From Porphyra umbilicalis (taxonomy: Eukaryota > Rhodophyta > Bangiophyceae > Bangiales > Bangiaceae), in NCBI GenBank assembly GCA_002049455.2, contig KV919054.1, positions 34,860-98,859 on the forward strand: a stretch of DNA of 64,000 bases. The letters are read 5' to 3'. Positions 54,236 through 64,000 of this stretch are shown here, one piece after another (within the stretch, counting starts at the first letter, position 1; the number at the start of each line of letters is the position of its first letter). The notes under the pieces were generated by a model, which saw only the letters and a list, made by a program, of their open reading frames with translations, had not been told where the DNA came from and did no database searches. The translations under genes and the position numbers were made by a program.

Positions 54236-56346
54236 GACCATTTTTTGTCCTCGGTGGTGGCGCGACGGCCGTTTATTGCACTCTCTCCTGTATGGGCCGA
54301 CCACGGCGCAATCTGCCTTCAAACTCGGGAGCCAGCTGACCCTGTGTGGCGCCCAGCACCGACGCCAATCGTCATCTGCGAGCACAACTACACGTCTTAT
54401 TCGTCGGTCACGGCTGTTTGAATAGCTTGTCCGCAGCGCTCTTCGACCCTCTAACGCACTCGTGTGCACCGGGATGTGGAGGGGAGCACCGGCGCGGCGC
54501 AGTTGACATACCCGTAGGGACCATTCGAACACGTTACCGGTTGCCATGTTGCGTTCGTAGGAAAATAGCATATGCAGTCCAGTTACAAAATCTGCTCATT
54601 CTGTTCCTACGATCCGTTCGTTGTACGCGCCTTTGCGGCGTCGCTTGTCCCCGTCTATTTGTTTTTGGCGAAGAAAGCCTTCTATTCCTTTTCTCTCTCT
54701 TTCTGGCCCAATCAAATTGATCCTCGCGATCAATGACCCAGCTGACAGTAAAATCTGAGGCCCCAACCCCCCGCACCCCAAACGTTCGAATGGTCGCCGC
54801 TCTCTCGAGGAGGGTGAGAAAACCAGTTCGCGTTCGAGTCTCTCACAGACCCCGCACTTGACGATTCTCCAACCACGGTTTCCAGCCTCCAGACCGCGAA
54901 GTGTTCGAGTCTATGTCACTTGTCAAGCACTGGCGAACACTCTGCAGCCACGGTTCAGGAGCACGTAATGTACTGGCGCAGTCTGGAGGGAGTTTGTGCT
55001 ATAGTCTCAATTTCTTCCATCAGATGACTACCCATACTCATCACCTCTATAGGTAGCTAGTCCAGATGACACGGTAGCAATGACAGCCGTCGGGCCTGGA
55101 GGCGGCTGTCGTCCGCCCCCCAGGCTGGTGCCCGCCTAGCGGGCGATAGCAGTAGAAGAGGGCGCAGAACGTATCTGAAAAGGCATGTGAATTGGTAAAG
55201 AGCCCCAACGGCGATAAGGGTGACGGCGGCGGGTGCCGCGGGGGCCGGCTGCGACAGGCGGGAGCCGCCGGGTGACTGATGGTTTCTGGCTCCCCTGGCC
55301 ATCTTAGTGGAACACAAGAGAAACAGTGAGCAAAAGCAATAAAGGGGGGGGCATGAGGGGGTGAGGAAGGAAGGGGGAGGGGGGGAAATGAAGAGGGGGG
55401 GGGGGGAGAGGAAGGGGGCAAGGTGCGGTAGCTCGAAGACCAGAACGGCGGTGCTTGGGCAGAATCAGGCAAGATGAAGACGGCGGGATCGAACAGCGGC
55501 TCGTGGGGAGGGAACAGCGGGACGCTCGAGGATATCGCATGCAAATGAAGGGGGGGGTGACGGCTGTAGGCGAGGGGCAAAGTCGGGGAGGGGATAGGTC
55601 ACTGACGCGGCGAGTGCCACGCAGGACGCCGCAGACGGCTTCGTTGGACAACAATTTGCGCGCTCGAAGTCGAAGTGGCGCGCTTCGGGTCAATCATCAT
55701 CGCAGATCGTTGGCCAATCATGTCCTGGATCATCGTACAAAGGGACAGATCAAGCGTTTAAGCAAATCACAGCTCGGATTGAGCAGACGTTGGTTCGCTT
55801 GAGATGCCCGCCCAAACTGCTCCGAACCCTGAGGAAGGCCAAAGCAGGGGCTCTGAGCTGGTCCAAACGGCACGCCGTGGCGCCCTCGTCCTGCCGTTGT
55901 GAGGACGTCCGCTGCATTCGCCAGTGTCTGTCAGGGGCCACCATGGCCCTTGCCCCTGCCTCTGCCACCACCCCCCCGACTGCCAGCCCCCCCCCTCCCC
56001 TCTCCTACATTTGTGTAACTCTGCCCTCTGTTTCGTTGTGTTTTCCTCGACGCCCCCCTCTCCATTCTTTGACGAGCCGCACCTTCCCTTCTCCTCTGAT
56101 GTCTTCTCCCGTCCTCCCCCACCCCCCCCCCCCCCCGGTCATGTTCAGCTGTGATTTTACTTTGTTTCTGTTGCTGTATGCATCCGATGGCTCCAGCGCA
56201 GACCTGACCACCGCACAGTTGATGTGTCCCCGCACTTCGACCCTCACCGCACCCTCACCGCACCACCGCTTGGCCGATATTACATGTTCTGGTTGCTCAC
56301 CCGTCCTTGTATATAAACCAGCACTTTCCCTTTCGTTCTGCTCAGT
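54236..56346. other. Spacer, no gene recognised
   Basis: A 12-bp inverted pair, GACCATTCGAAC, stands near 54519 and 54797. 55340-55420 is a G-rich homopolymer zone. 55943-56350 has an ATG in good context (GCCACCATGG) opening into C-rich sequence. A TATATAAA motif is at about 56311. None of this was enough to call a gene. Confidence 0.3.
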
Positions 56347-56571
56347 CCGCTAGCGGGCACCAAAGCGGACGGCGACCTGGTCATCGCCGCCCACGAGCAG
56401 CCCAGGGCCGTCACAGCCGGCATCGGCTTCGACAGGTTTACCTATAGCGATGTGACTTTCTTGACCTTACAAGCAAGCAATTGGGTGTTAGAGCTGGAGT
56501 ATTGCGATGCAGTCAACTACTCCAACAGGACGCGGCTACGTATCAAAATGACCCCCACCACGCTCGTGCGC
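56347..56571 (+). CDS. Possible terminal exon of an unrecognised gene
   Basis: After a TTCTGCTCAG acceptor-like sequence ending at 56346, one frame reads PLAGTKADGDLVIAAHEQPR, GIGFDRFTYSDVTFLTLQAS, then NWVLELEYCDAVNYSN, and ends in TGA at 56569-56571, about 74 residues. Amino-acid use is balanced, unlike the compositional ORFs around it. I recognise no family, and no upstream exon could be fixed. A TATATAAA about 30 bp upstream offers the alternative of a promoter here. Confidence 0.3.
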
Positions 56572-56929
56572 TGACACCCCTCCCCATATGCGTGAAACAG
56601 ACTCGATCGGATGTGCCCCCAGACACAGGGAACGCCGATTTCGGGGACACAGGCCTCGCCCGGAGCGGAGACTCGAACGGCGATTCATTGGCAAAAAAAG
56701 ACTCGAACGGGAACTGGTTTCAGCATGTACCTCTCGAGTGGGAAGCCAACAAGAGCGCGCCAGACGCGCGCGCACCTGACGGCACACCGGCAGAGGGCGG
56801 TCATCACTGCCGTAAACGGCGCAGGAGCGTCCCCCCTCCTCCCCTACCACCCAGGCGGCGGGGTGGCGGGGGGGGTGGCCTTCCCCGGCGGCATGACTCC
56901 ACTGCCTGCCGGCGGCGGCTGGCCCGACG

Positions 56930-56943
56930 ATGCGATTGATGGT

Positions 56944-56974
<31 letters not shown>

Positions 56975-59900
56975 GCGGCGGCAGCGGCGGCAGCGGCGGC
57001 GGCGTCGGCGGCGCGGGCGTCGGCGGCGGTGCGTCGACGGCGCGGGGCTCCCCCCCCCGTCGGCCGGCCGGCGCTGGACCCTGACGCTCCGCCCCCCCGC
57101 CGCCGGCGCGACGTTCGGCTAGGGGACCTCCCCCCCCCGTTGATGCGGCGGCCGCAGTGGCAGGTTTCGCGCGGCGGCGGCGGCGGCGCGGCGGCAGGTG
57201 GCGGCGGCGACGGCGGGGAAAGAGGCGACGGCCGCCGCGGCCCCCGCCGCCGCGGCGGCGGCGGTGGTCAACACCCGCCGCCCCGTCGGGGTTGTGCCCT
57301 CGAGCGGGTCAGGGGGGGGGGGGGTGCCCGCCTCAAGGACGGGGGGGGGGCGCCCCCGCGGCGGGGGGGGTAAGGGGGAAGAGGGGTGACGCGCTGCCGA
57401 CGCCAAAGGGCGCCGTGAAGCGGGGGGGGGGGGGCGAAGGAGGGGGTGGCGGCGCCAAAGGGCGCCGTGACGCCGGTGGGGTGGGGGGGGGGGGAGGGGA
57501 TGGCGGCGCCGGTGTCAGAGGGGGGGGGGGGAGCAGGGGGGGGGGACCGTGTCGCCTGGGGACACGGGCTGCGGGGGCTCACCGCCTCGGGGCGGCGGGT
57601 GGCGGGACGCGCGGGTGTCGCCGCCGCCGCTGCCGCCGACGGGCATCGCTCGCCCGAGCGCACGCTGCGGTTGGTGATCCCCCCGGCTTCCCCGCGCCTG
57701 CTGCCGCCCACCGGCCGTCTCGGCGACGCCCCCCGCGCGTCGGGCAACGACGGCGCCCCCCCCCCACCCCCTCATGCCCGTGGCGGCGGCGACGGCGGCG
57801 TGACCACTTCAAGCGCACGGGCATGCGGGAGGACGGCCGTGCCACGGCCGCCGCGTCACTGCGCCGCGGCCGTGCCCCGAGGCGGGAAGGTGCCTCCACA
57901 AAACGGGGACCGACGCCCGGCAGCGTCGCGACGGCCAGCGTGACGGCGGTAGTGGCGGCGGCAGCGGCTGCGGCGGCGGGCGCGTGGCAGCGGCGGCGGC
58001 GGCGGGCGCGTGGCAGCGGTGGCGGCTCAGACGGAGGGGCCCCTCCCCACCGCCACCCCGTGCCACGGTAGGCGCGCGACAGAAACGTCACGGCCGCGAC
58101 GACGCACCCACCGACGTCGTCGGCAAGCCGCCGGCGCCACGGGCGATGCGTGGCGCCGACCAGCGCAACCGGCGCCACCGGCGCCACGGGCGCCGCCCGT
58201 CACCGCCCCGCCGCACGCGTCTGCCGCGCGTCGTCAGCTCACGCGGCACCAAGGCGATCGCGGCCGCGCGGCGGCGCCGGCGGGGACACTGACCTCCGTC
58301 GCCGCCGCACGGTCGCCCCCCGACGCCCGTCTTCGCGGGCGGGCGGGCGGGCGGGCGGGCCGCACCCCCCCCCGCTGCCGACGGCTGCTGCGACGACGCG
58401 CCCGCCGCCCGTCGGCGGTGCGGGCGGGGGCAGTCAGTGGCATGTCGGGGATATGCGGGCCCCCGACGCTCCCTGCGCGTGGTGCCTGACGGGCGCAGCG
58501 TCCTCCCAGCCCCCCTTGCGCGCGCGTGGCGAGCTGGTCGTGGCGCCGCCGGCAGTGCCGTCGGCGGCCACCCAACGCCACCGACGGGGTGGGCGTCGGC
58601 CACAGCGTCATCTCTCGCTCGCGGCGCCTGCCGCCACGGACGTCGCTGCGGCCGGTCGGCCGTCCATCAGGGGCGGGGCGGGGGCGGAGGATGGGCACGA
58701 TCGCGGCGTGCCCGCCGGCCAGCTCATTGCCTTAGCGGCACGCCTAAAGTCGTTCTCATAGTATTTTCAAGTGTTATTACAGACCGGCCGGCGGCAGCTA
58801 CGCGTGGCGGCGCTTAAGGTCCGCCCCCCCACCCGCCCTGCCCGCGCGCATGCCCCACCCGGGCGCCCGCCGGCCCGGCATGCGCGGAAGCAGCCACAGG
58901 CGCCGCTGCTCTTGGGGCGTCGACGGCGGAACCGCAGCCGCCGCAGCCACCGCCACCACGTCCGACGGCGCGCACGGAGGCTTCCCCCCCCCCCCGGCAG
59001 CGCGGACGCCCCACATCGCCGCCGGCCGGGCGGTCGTTCCCGACTCTCCCCCCCCCCCCCCCCCACCGCCACCGACGCCACCCCAAGGCGCCAAGCGGGG
59101 TCGCTCCCCCCCCCCCCCCGCCCCCCCAGACGTCCACGGCAACCGGTTGGCCATAACGGTGGCGGCTACCGACGCCTACGCCGCCGCCAAGTGCGCGACC
59201 GCGGACGCCAGCGCGCGCTTTCGCCGCCCGACTGCCGCTGCAGCCGCCGCCCGCCGCGCCGCGGCGGCGGCCGCTGCTACTACCAAGCGTGCCGCGATGG
59301 CCGCCGCCGTCACGGCCGGGCGCGTGGCAGTGGCGGTGGCCGAGGTCAATGCGACAGCAGCCGCCGCCGACGCCAAAGCTGTCGAGGCGACGGCGGAGAC
59401 GGCTGCAGCCGTCCGCGTCGCCGTCGCCGCCCAGGGCCGCCGCCACGGTGGGCGCCGCATCACCCACGCCGCCGTCGCCGCAACCGCCGTCGCCGCCGAC
59501 CGCCACGGCACGCGAGCGGCGGTGGCAGCGAGCGGCGCCGCCGGCGCCACCGCATGGCCGGCAACCAAAAAGACGGGCGCCAACGGCGGTCACACGCTCG
59601 CTGCCCCCCCCCTTTCACGGGGACGGCGGCGGCGGCCAACGACGCCCGCACGCCCGTGGCTTAATTTTTCGCCTCGATACCGCCGACAGTGACGAAACCG
59701 CCTGTTGCCGCCGCCGCCGTCGCCACCACGGCGCGGCTGGCGGCCCTCCCCGGTCGCGGCGGTTGGGCGAGCGACGGGGTGGCGGCCGCCGTTGCGCCTC
59801 CCGCCCTGACGCGCGCGGTGGCGGCGGCGAGGGCAAAGACCACTGCCACCGCCTGCGGCGCCGCCAGCGCCGCGGCGGCCGCCGTCCCGGGCGGCGGCGC

Positions 59901-60950
59901 GTCGACCGCCCGGCTCGCGGTGGTAGCGGCCGCCGCTGCCGCCGCCGCCACGCCGAAAGTTGACAGGGTGGCGAAATCGACCGGCGCAGCCGACCGGGTC
60001 AAAGCGCCGCCCGGCCCGCCCCGCAGTGGAAGAGCAGAGAGCACCGCCGCCACCCGCCAGGCGGCGCCCATCAGCCGCACGGTACCGACGGCCGGCGCCA
60101 CCACCGTCCGTGCCGCAGCGGCGGCGCTGGCGACCGGCGGCGGCGCGCCCGCCGCCGCCACCGCCGCCTCGACGGCCGCCCACGCGCGGGTGACGGCGGC
60201 GGCGGCGGCGGCAGCGGCCGCCGCCGCTGCCGCCACCGCTACTGCCACCAGCCGCCCCGCCGCACGCGGCAGGCGGGGTGGGGGCAGCGGCGGGGGTGGC
60301 TCAGCCCTTCCGCCATCCACGGCCGCCACAGCGGCGGCGACGGCTACGGCGGCCGTGTCCGCGGACCCCCCCCCCCCCACGACATGTCCCCCCTGAGCGA
60401 CAGCGTGCGGAGGGTCGCGGCCATCACCCAGCCGGCGGCATGGTCGCAGGCGACGCCCTCCGCCTCTTCTCTCCCCCCCCCCACCCCCCCCACCCCCACC
60501 CCCTCCACCGCCGCCACCGTGGAATTGTACTTCGGCGGCGATGCGCCGTGCTTGCGCGCACAACGCGGTGCCGCCGAGCCTGTCGGCGTCGGTCGCCGCT
60601 GCCGCCGCAGCGGCGGTGGCCGCCGCACGCCCGGCCTCTGCTTCGGCGGCGTCGGCGGCGAGGTGGTCGTCGACTGTGGCGGCGGCGGTGACGGCCAGCC
60701 GCCACCACGCCGCCGACGGGGGAGGGAGTGGCGCCCGCAGCTGGCGGCGGTGGGCGTCGACGGGGAGCGCCACGGGGAGGCTGGGGAGGCCCGATGCGAG
60801 GGGGACAGCGGGGTTCTCGTCCAGCCCGACTTGGTCCATGGCGGCCCGCACCGAGGCGGCGGGCAGGTCAGCGGCCGGCGATGGGATGGTCGCCTCTGCC
60901 GGTGACCGCCTCGGCAGCCCGCACGCGCAATATAGTGCCCCTTTCTCCTC
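56930..60950. repeat. GCC/GGC-trinucleotide-rich region with long bidirectional ORFs
   Basis: Dense GGCGGC runs (56940-57000, 57175-57270, 60180-60250), G homopolymers (57310-57540) and C homopolymers (59050-59120, 60365-60500). ORFs of 200-400 codons run on both strands. The most protein-like is the minus-strand one from 60851 (MDQVGLDENPAVPLASGLPS then Ala-rich to 59661). No domain is visible and I do not call it a gene. Confidence 0.5.
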
Positions 60951-61525
60951 TTAATACGGATGTTTCCCGAGACGCATCCGGCGCAACAACGAACAAACTA
61001 ACAGTTTGCGCTGCGCTCCCCGGCAGTTGAAAACAACAAGTTGGTCCCACAGGGCAGGGACCAGGTAGCGAAGCTTCCACTTTTCGTGACAACACAGACA
61101 AACAGTTTGGGAAAAAGACAATAGGCACCAGTGCGCATCCACCAGTTCTTGACATTCGATCAGATTGACTTGGAGATACATTCTTTCTCCAATGCTATCC
61201 ACCCTTTTCGTCGCCTGACAAACCCTCAAGTAGCCCTGTTTTTTCGTGCAGAAGATGGCAGAATCGGCCTTCCTGTCAGTGCAATGATGTTTCCTTACTA
61301 TGCAGGGGTGCATAGTAAAGGAAGCTACAGGAATGGAGAAAGACTGTAGCCTCACAGGACAGATCTCGACGAGCTGAGTCGAACGGTGTGTCCAACTCCA
61401 ACATAACGTTTGCTCAAACAATAAGGATTCTATCCTAAGGCGCCAAATGTGTTTCCCGTCACACGAGCGAGTGCTTCACCCATTCTACAAATATTGTTAG
61501 GATGACTGACAGAGCAATTAACTTA
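60951..61525. other. Spacer with an orphan GTGGCGC-family end
   Basis: GGATTCTATCCTAAGGCGCC at about 61427-61446 resembles the right terminus of the 47110-48804 element (GGATTCTATAGTAAGGCGCC). No matching left end was found upstream. No gene. Confidence 0.4.
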
Positions 61526-61966
61526 TTGCTGATCCCCCAATTCTGTCCTCATCGCCTCGGAACGGTAGTGGAACGGCAATGAATGCAGATATCTCATTGG
61601 TCGAGCAGTCCGACAGCAGTGCATGTCCGGCCCGATCTTTACAGAATGTGCCCGTACGGCCCCCAATCGCACAATCGACGCCTTCGTTTTTCTGCACTTT
61701 TCTGCGTATCTCCCAGAAAATCTCGATATCCCAACGATTGCGGGCCGGTTGCTCCCTTGACACGGAAGGGATCGGAAGAAAATCTCAAGAAAAAGAAGGA
61801 TCTCGGTTCTGCACGGAAGTGGCGGTGGGAGAGCCAATAGGACATCTCAGATTCGTGCTGAGCAGCTGTTTACCGCTGCGTTTAACCAATAGATGGCCAG
61901 TTCCACAAGAACCGTACCGCCAGGAACCGTTCCTGGTCGATGAGGTCAGAATTGGGGGATCAGCAA
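61526..61966. mobile_element. MITE, TTGCTGATCC family, copy 2
   Basis: 441 bp with inverted ends TTGCTGATCCCCCAATTCTG and TA on both sides (61524-61525 and 61967-61968). It shares interior blocks with 18819-19247 (CAGTGCATGTC, ACAGAATGTGCCCGTACGG, GAGAGCCAAT). Indels and substitutions indicate an older split between the two copies. Confidence 0.85.
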
Positions 61967-62954
61967 TATCATGTGATGCAGTATTCAGCATAATGGTTGT
62001 ACATCGGGGGAGCGTCTCTTTTCGATGCTGCCATAGAATTCCGAGCTTCAGCACTGTAATGTGGCCTTTCGTTCTGCTCCTTCACACTTTTGACCACGAC
62101 GTAGTTGGGTCCCTTTCCTCTTTCCCAGTTGTTGTTGTGTCCCTTTGTCTTCTCCAGTTAAAGCGTCCCCATTGTCGGTCCCCATTTGGTATCTTCATCT
62201 TTGTCGTATGATTCTCAGCACAAAGAAATGGACAGCAAGGCAGACAAGCGCAGCACCCGGCGCGCCGCCACACGCAGGGGGAGGTCGACAGCAGAGGCGA
62301 TCAGATGCCTCAAGAAAAGTAGAACAGAAGAGTAAACACCCCGGCTGGGGCTCGGGGGGGGGACGGGGAAGGACGAGGAGCACATTGAAGAAAAAACGTA
62401 CCTGAGTGCAGCGCAACGTGCATGGTGTGCGGTGGGGGGGAAGGGGGGGGGGGAAAGAAATGGGCGGATGCGGCGCGCTGGGGCAAAGAAATGGGCGGAT
62501 GTGGCGAGCGCGTCCAAGAGAGAGCACGGTGGTGCGGTGACGACGATGGAGGGGTGCTGTGAAAGCCCCGACGGAGGGGCGAGATGGCGAGACGACGGAA
62601 GAGGGCGGAGACGCGGTGCTGATATGGCCGCAAAGATTCGCGCTGCTGACCATTTCGGGGCTCTTGTGCGGAGTACAGTGTTCCAGGAAGGCATCTGTAA
62701 ACGCTTCTGGAGGAAGCTGTAATCGCTCGCATGTGTAATCCTTCTGGACCAGAGCGATCGTAGGCCATCTACTTCTGAAACGTGGATACGTGTGATTGGG
62801 CGTACAGATGGGATCATCCAATCACGTGGCCCAGAGGGTGACCATCAAACAGACCAGGGCCATCAATTTCATGCAACGTGGCTGCCTGAGCGTTGAGAAC
62901 GCGAATGGATCCCTACTAGAAGCTTCGCTAAATATGTAAGCCGTCATCGAAGCC
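61967..62954. other. Spacer, no gene called
   Basis: Minus-strand ORFs of about 200 codons (62215-62821) are Pro/Ser/His-rich and overlap in two frames. No family resemblance. Confidence 0.3.
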
Positions 62955-63530
62955 CTCGCGGACCGGCCGCCACCCCGCCCTCACCGACCGGTCGCCACCC
63001 CGGCCCCACCGACAGGCCGCCACCCCGCCCCCACCGACTGGCCGCCACCCCGACAGCGCCGACCTGCTGTCACCGCTGCCCCCGCAGACCGGCCGCCACC
63101 CCAACAGCGCCGACCGGCGGCCACCCCACCCCCACCGACCGGCTGCCACCCCCGTCCCCACTGACCAGCCGCCACCCCGTCCCCACCGACCTACCGCCAC
63201 CCCGACAGCGCCGACCTGCTGTCACCGCTCCCCCCGCAGACCTGGTGCTTCCCCGACAGCGCCGACCGGCGGCCACCCCACCCCCACCGACCGGCCGCCA
63301 CCTCACCCCCACAGACCGGCCGCCACCCCGCCCCCACAGACCTACCGCCACCCCGCCTTCATCAACCTGCTGCCACGGCGACTGCCTCGACCTGGTGTGA
63401 ACCGCCATCGCCGACCAGCTGCCACTCCGCCGACCAGCTGCCCACTCCGCCGCGTCCGACGTGCGTTAACCCGACCCCACGAACCTGCCGCCCACCCCGC
63501 CCCCACTGACCTTCTGACACCCCGCCCCTA
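62955..63530. repeat. Minisatellite, second locus
   Basis: About 20 units of GACCGGCCGCCACCCCGCC-type sequence, with a longer periodicity: CCCGACAGCGCCGACCTGCT followed by GTCACCGCT recurs at about 63049 and 63211. It is the same basic unit as 53443-54235, in the same orientation. Confidence 0.85.
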
Positions 63531-63558
63531 CCCCTACTGCGGCCCCGCCGGCGGCACC

Positions 63559-64000
63559 ATGGGTTGGGCCGCCAGCGTCGCGCCGCCCCGCTGCGGGCGC
63601 CGACCGGTGGGTCGCACCCACTGTCTGGGGGAGCTCGCCGATCTATTGGAGCGCTACGTACGGTTCTGGCGCCGCCAACGGCCGGCGGTGGCATGTGGCC
63701 AGGGGGGGGTGGGGGAGCGTGGGGGGGGGGAGACGCTCCCCGCGCTGAGGTCCTTCTGGTTCACCGTCGACGTCGCCCCGAGGGAGGCGCTCGGCAGTGT
63801 CTGCAGCAAGCCGACGCCCGCCCTGCCCGCAGCCGCCGACGGTTGTGGCGTGGCGGGCGAAACACCCCGTTGCGCCACGGCCAGTGGGATTACAGGCGGC
63901 ATTTGCGGGGGCGGCGCTGCTGGGGCGGGGGGGGCGGCGGTGTGGGCGGCGTCGGTCGGCGCCCGGGCGCCCGCGGCGCCTCGCCGGACTGTACCGCGGG
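63559..64000 (+). CDS. Hypothetical ORF, runs off the window
   Basis: From an ATG in strong context (GGCACCATGG) the frame stays open for 147 codons to the edge. It begins MGWAASVAPPRCGRRP and contains HCLGELADLLERYVRFWRRQ and LRSFWFTVDVAPREALGSVC. The helical, non-repetitive character of residues 20-45 is more protein-like than nearby repeats, but GC content alone can keep such a frame open. No family recognised. A Gly/Ala-rich stretch follows. Confidence 0.3.
   Translation, partial: MGWAASVAPPRCGRRPVGRTHCLGELADLLERYVRFWRRQRPAVACGQGGVGERGGGETLPALRSFWFTVDVAPREALGSVCSKPTPALPAAADGCGVAGETPRCATASGITGGICGGGAAGAGGAAVWAASVGARAPAAPRRTVPR

Overview
The window is nuclear DNA of a GC-rich, transposon-loaded eukaryote. 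The evidence is four host genes with short GT-AG introns (about 170-300 bp) encoding ER, RNA-repair and lipid-transfer proteins typical of eukaryotes, set among nested transposons with target-site duplications. RtcB-type RNA ligase is used by animals, archaea and various protists and algae, while land plants and most fungi use another ligase. A GC-rich protist or alga fits, but the lineage cannot be fixed from this window.

Host genes. At the left edge is the C-terminus of a cyclopropane-fatty-acid-synthase-type methyltransferase (+). It is followed tail to tail by a four-exon TRAP-beta/SSR2 gene (-, 495-1636). SSR2 is divergent from a two-exon rtcB (+, 2143-4014), with about 500 bp between the two starts. 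At 40197-42567 is a two-exon SMP + C2 lipid-transfer protein of the extended-synaptotagmin/tricalbin type. Weak candidates are an exon at 56347-56571 and an ORF running off the right edge from 63559.

Mobile DNA fills most of the rest. 4.5-9.4 kb: a hAT MITE with perfect 8-bp TSD, a long-TIR element, and three TA-flanked inverted-repeat elements that abut and share TA dinucleotides. 9.6-18.3 kb: a Ty3/gypsy-type LTR retrotransposon with long gag and pol ORFs but a lost zinc-knuckle Cys, a catalytic RT Asp changed to Asn, a stop in RNase H, and a repeat-filled 3' third. 18.8-20 kb: two MITEs. 20-23.8 kb (degenerate), 44.7-45.4 kb (688-bp internal deletion) and 49.7-53.3 kb (nearly intact): three members of a transposon family I cannot assign to a named group. 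Its termini begin with CAC, and its protein has an N-terminal CxxC finger and a core laid out like RAG1/Transib transposases. 23.9-25.2 kb: a Tc1/mariner transposase with in-frame stops. 26.65-31.5 kb: a 4.85-kb Harbinger-like element (TTA TSD) loaded with CCG-repeat DNA. 34.5-35.05 kb: a near-perfect foldback. 35.1-40 kb: a hAT element containing another hAT, which contains a MITE, each with its own target duplication. 47.1-48.8 kb: a 1.7-kb element of the same 4-bp-TSD family as the MITE at 19.66 kb.

The right quarter is minisatellite and GC-trinucleotide-rich DNA. A proline-codon minisatellite occurs at both 53.4-54.2 and 62.9-63.5 kb. Very long ORFs on both strands at 27-29.7 and 57-61 kb are mostly products of base composition and are not called as genes.

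No rRNA, tRNA, CRISPR array or bacterial operon was found. All boundaries were set by eye from splice signals, inverted repeats and target duplications.
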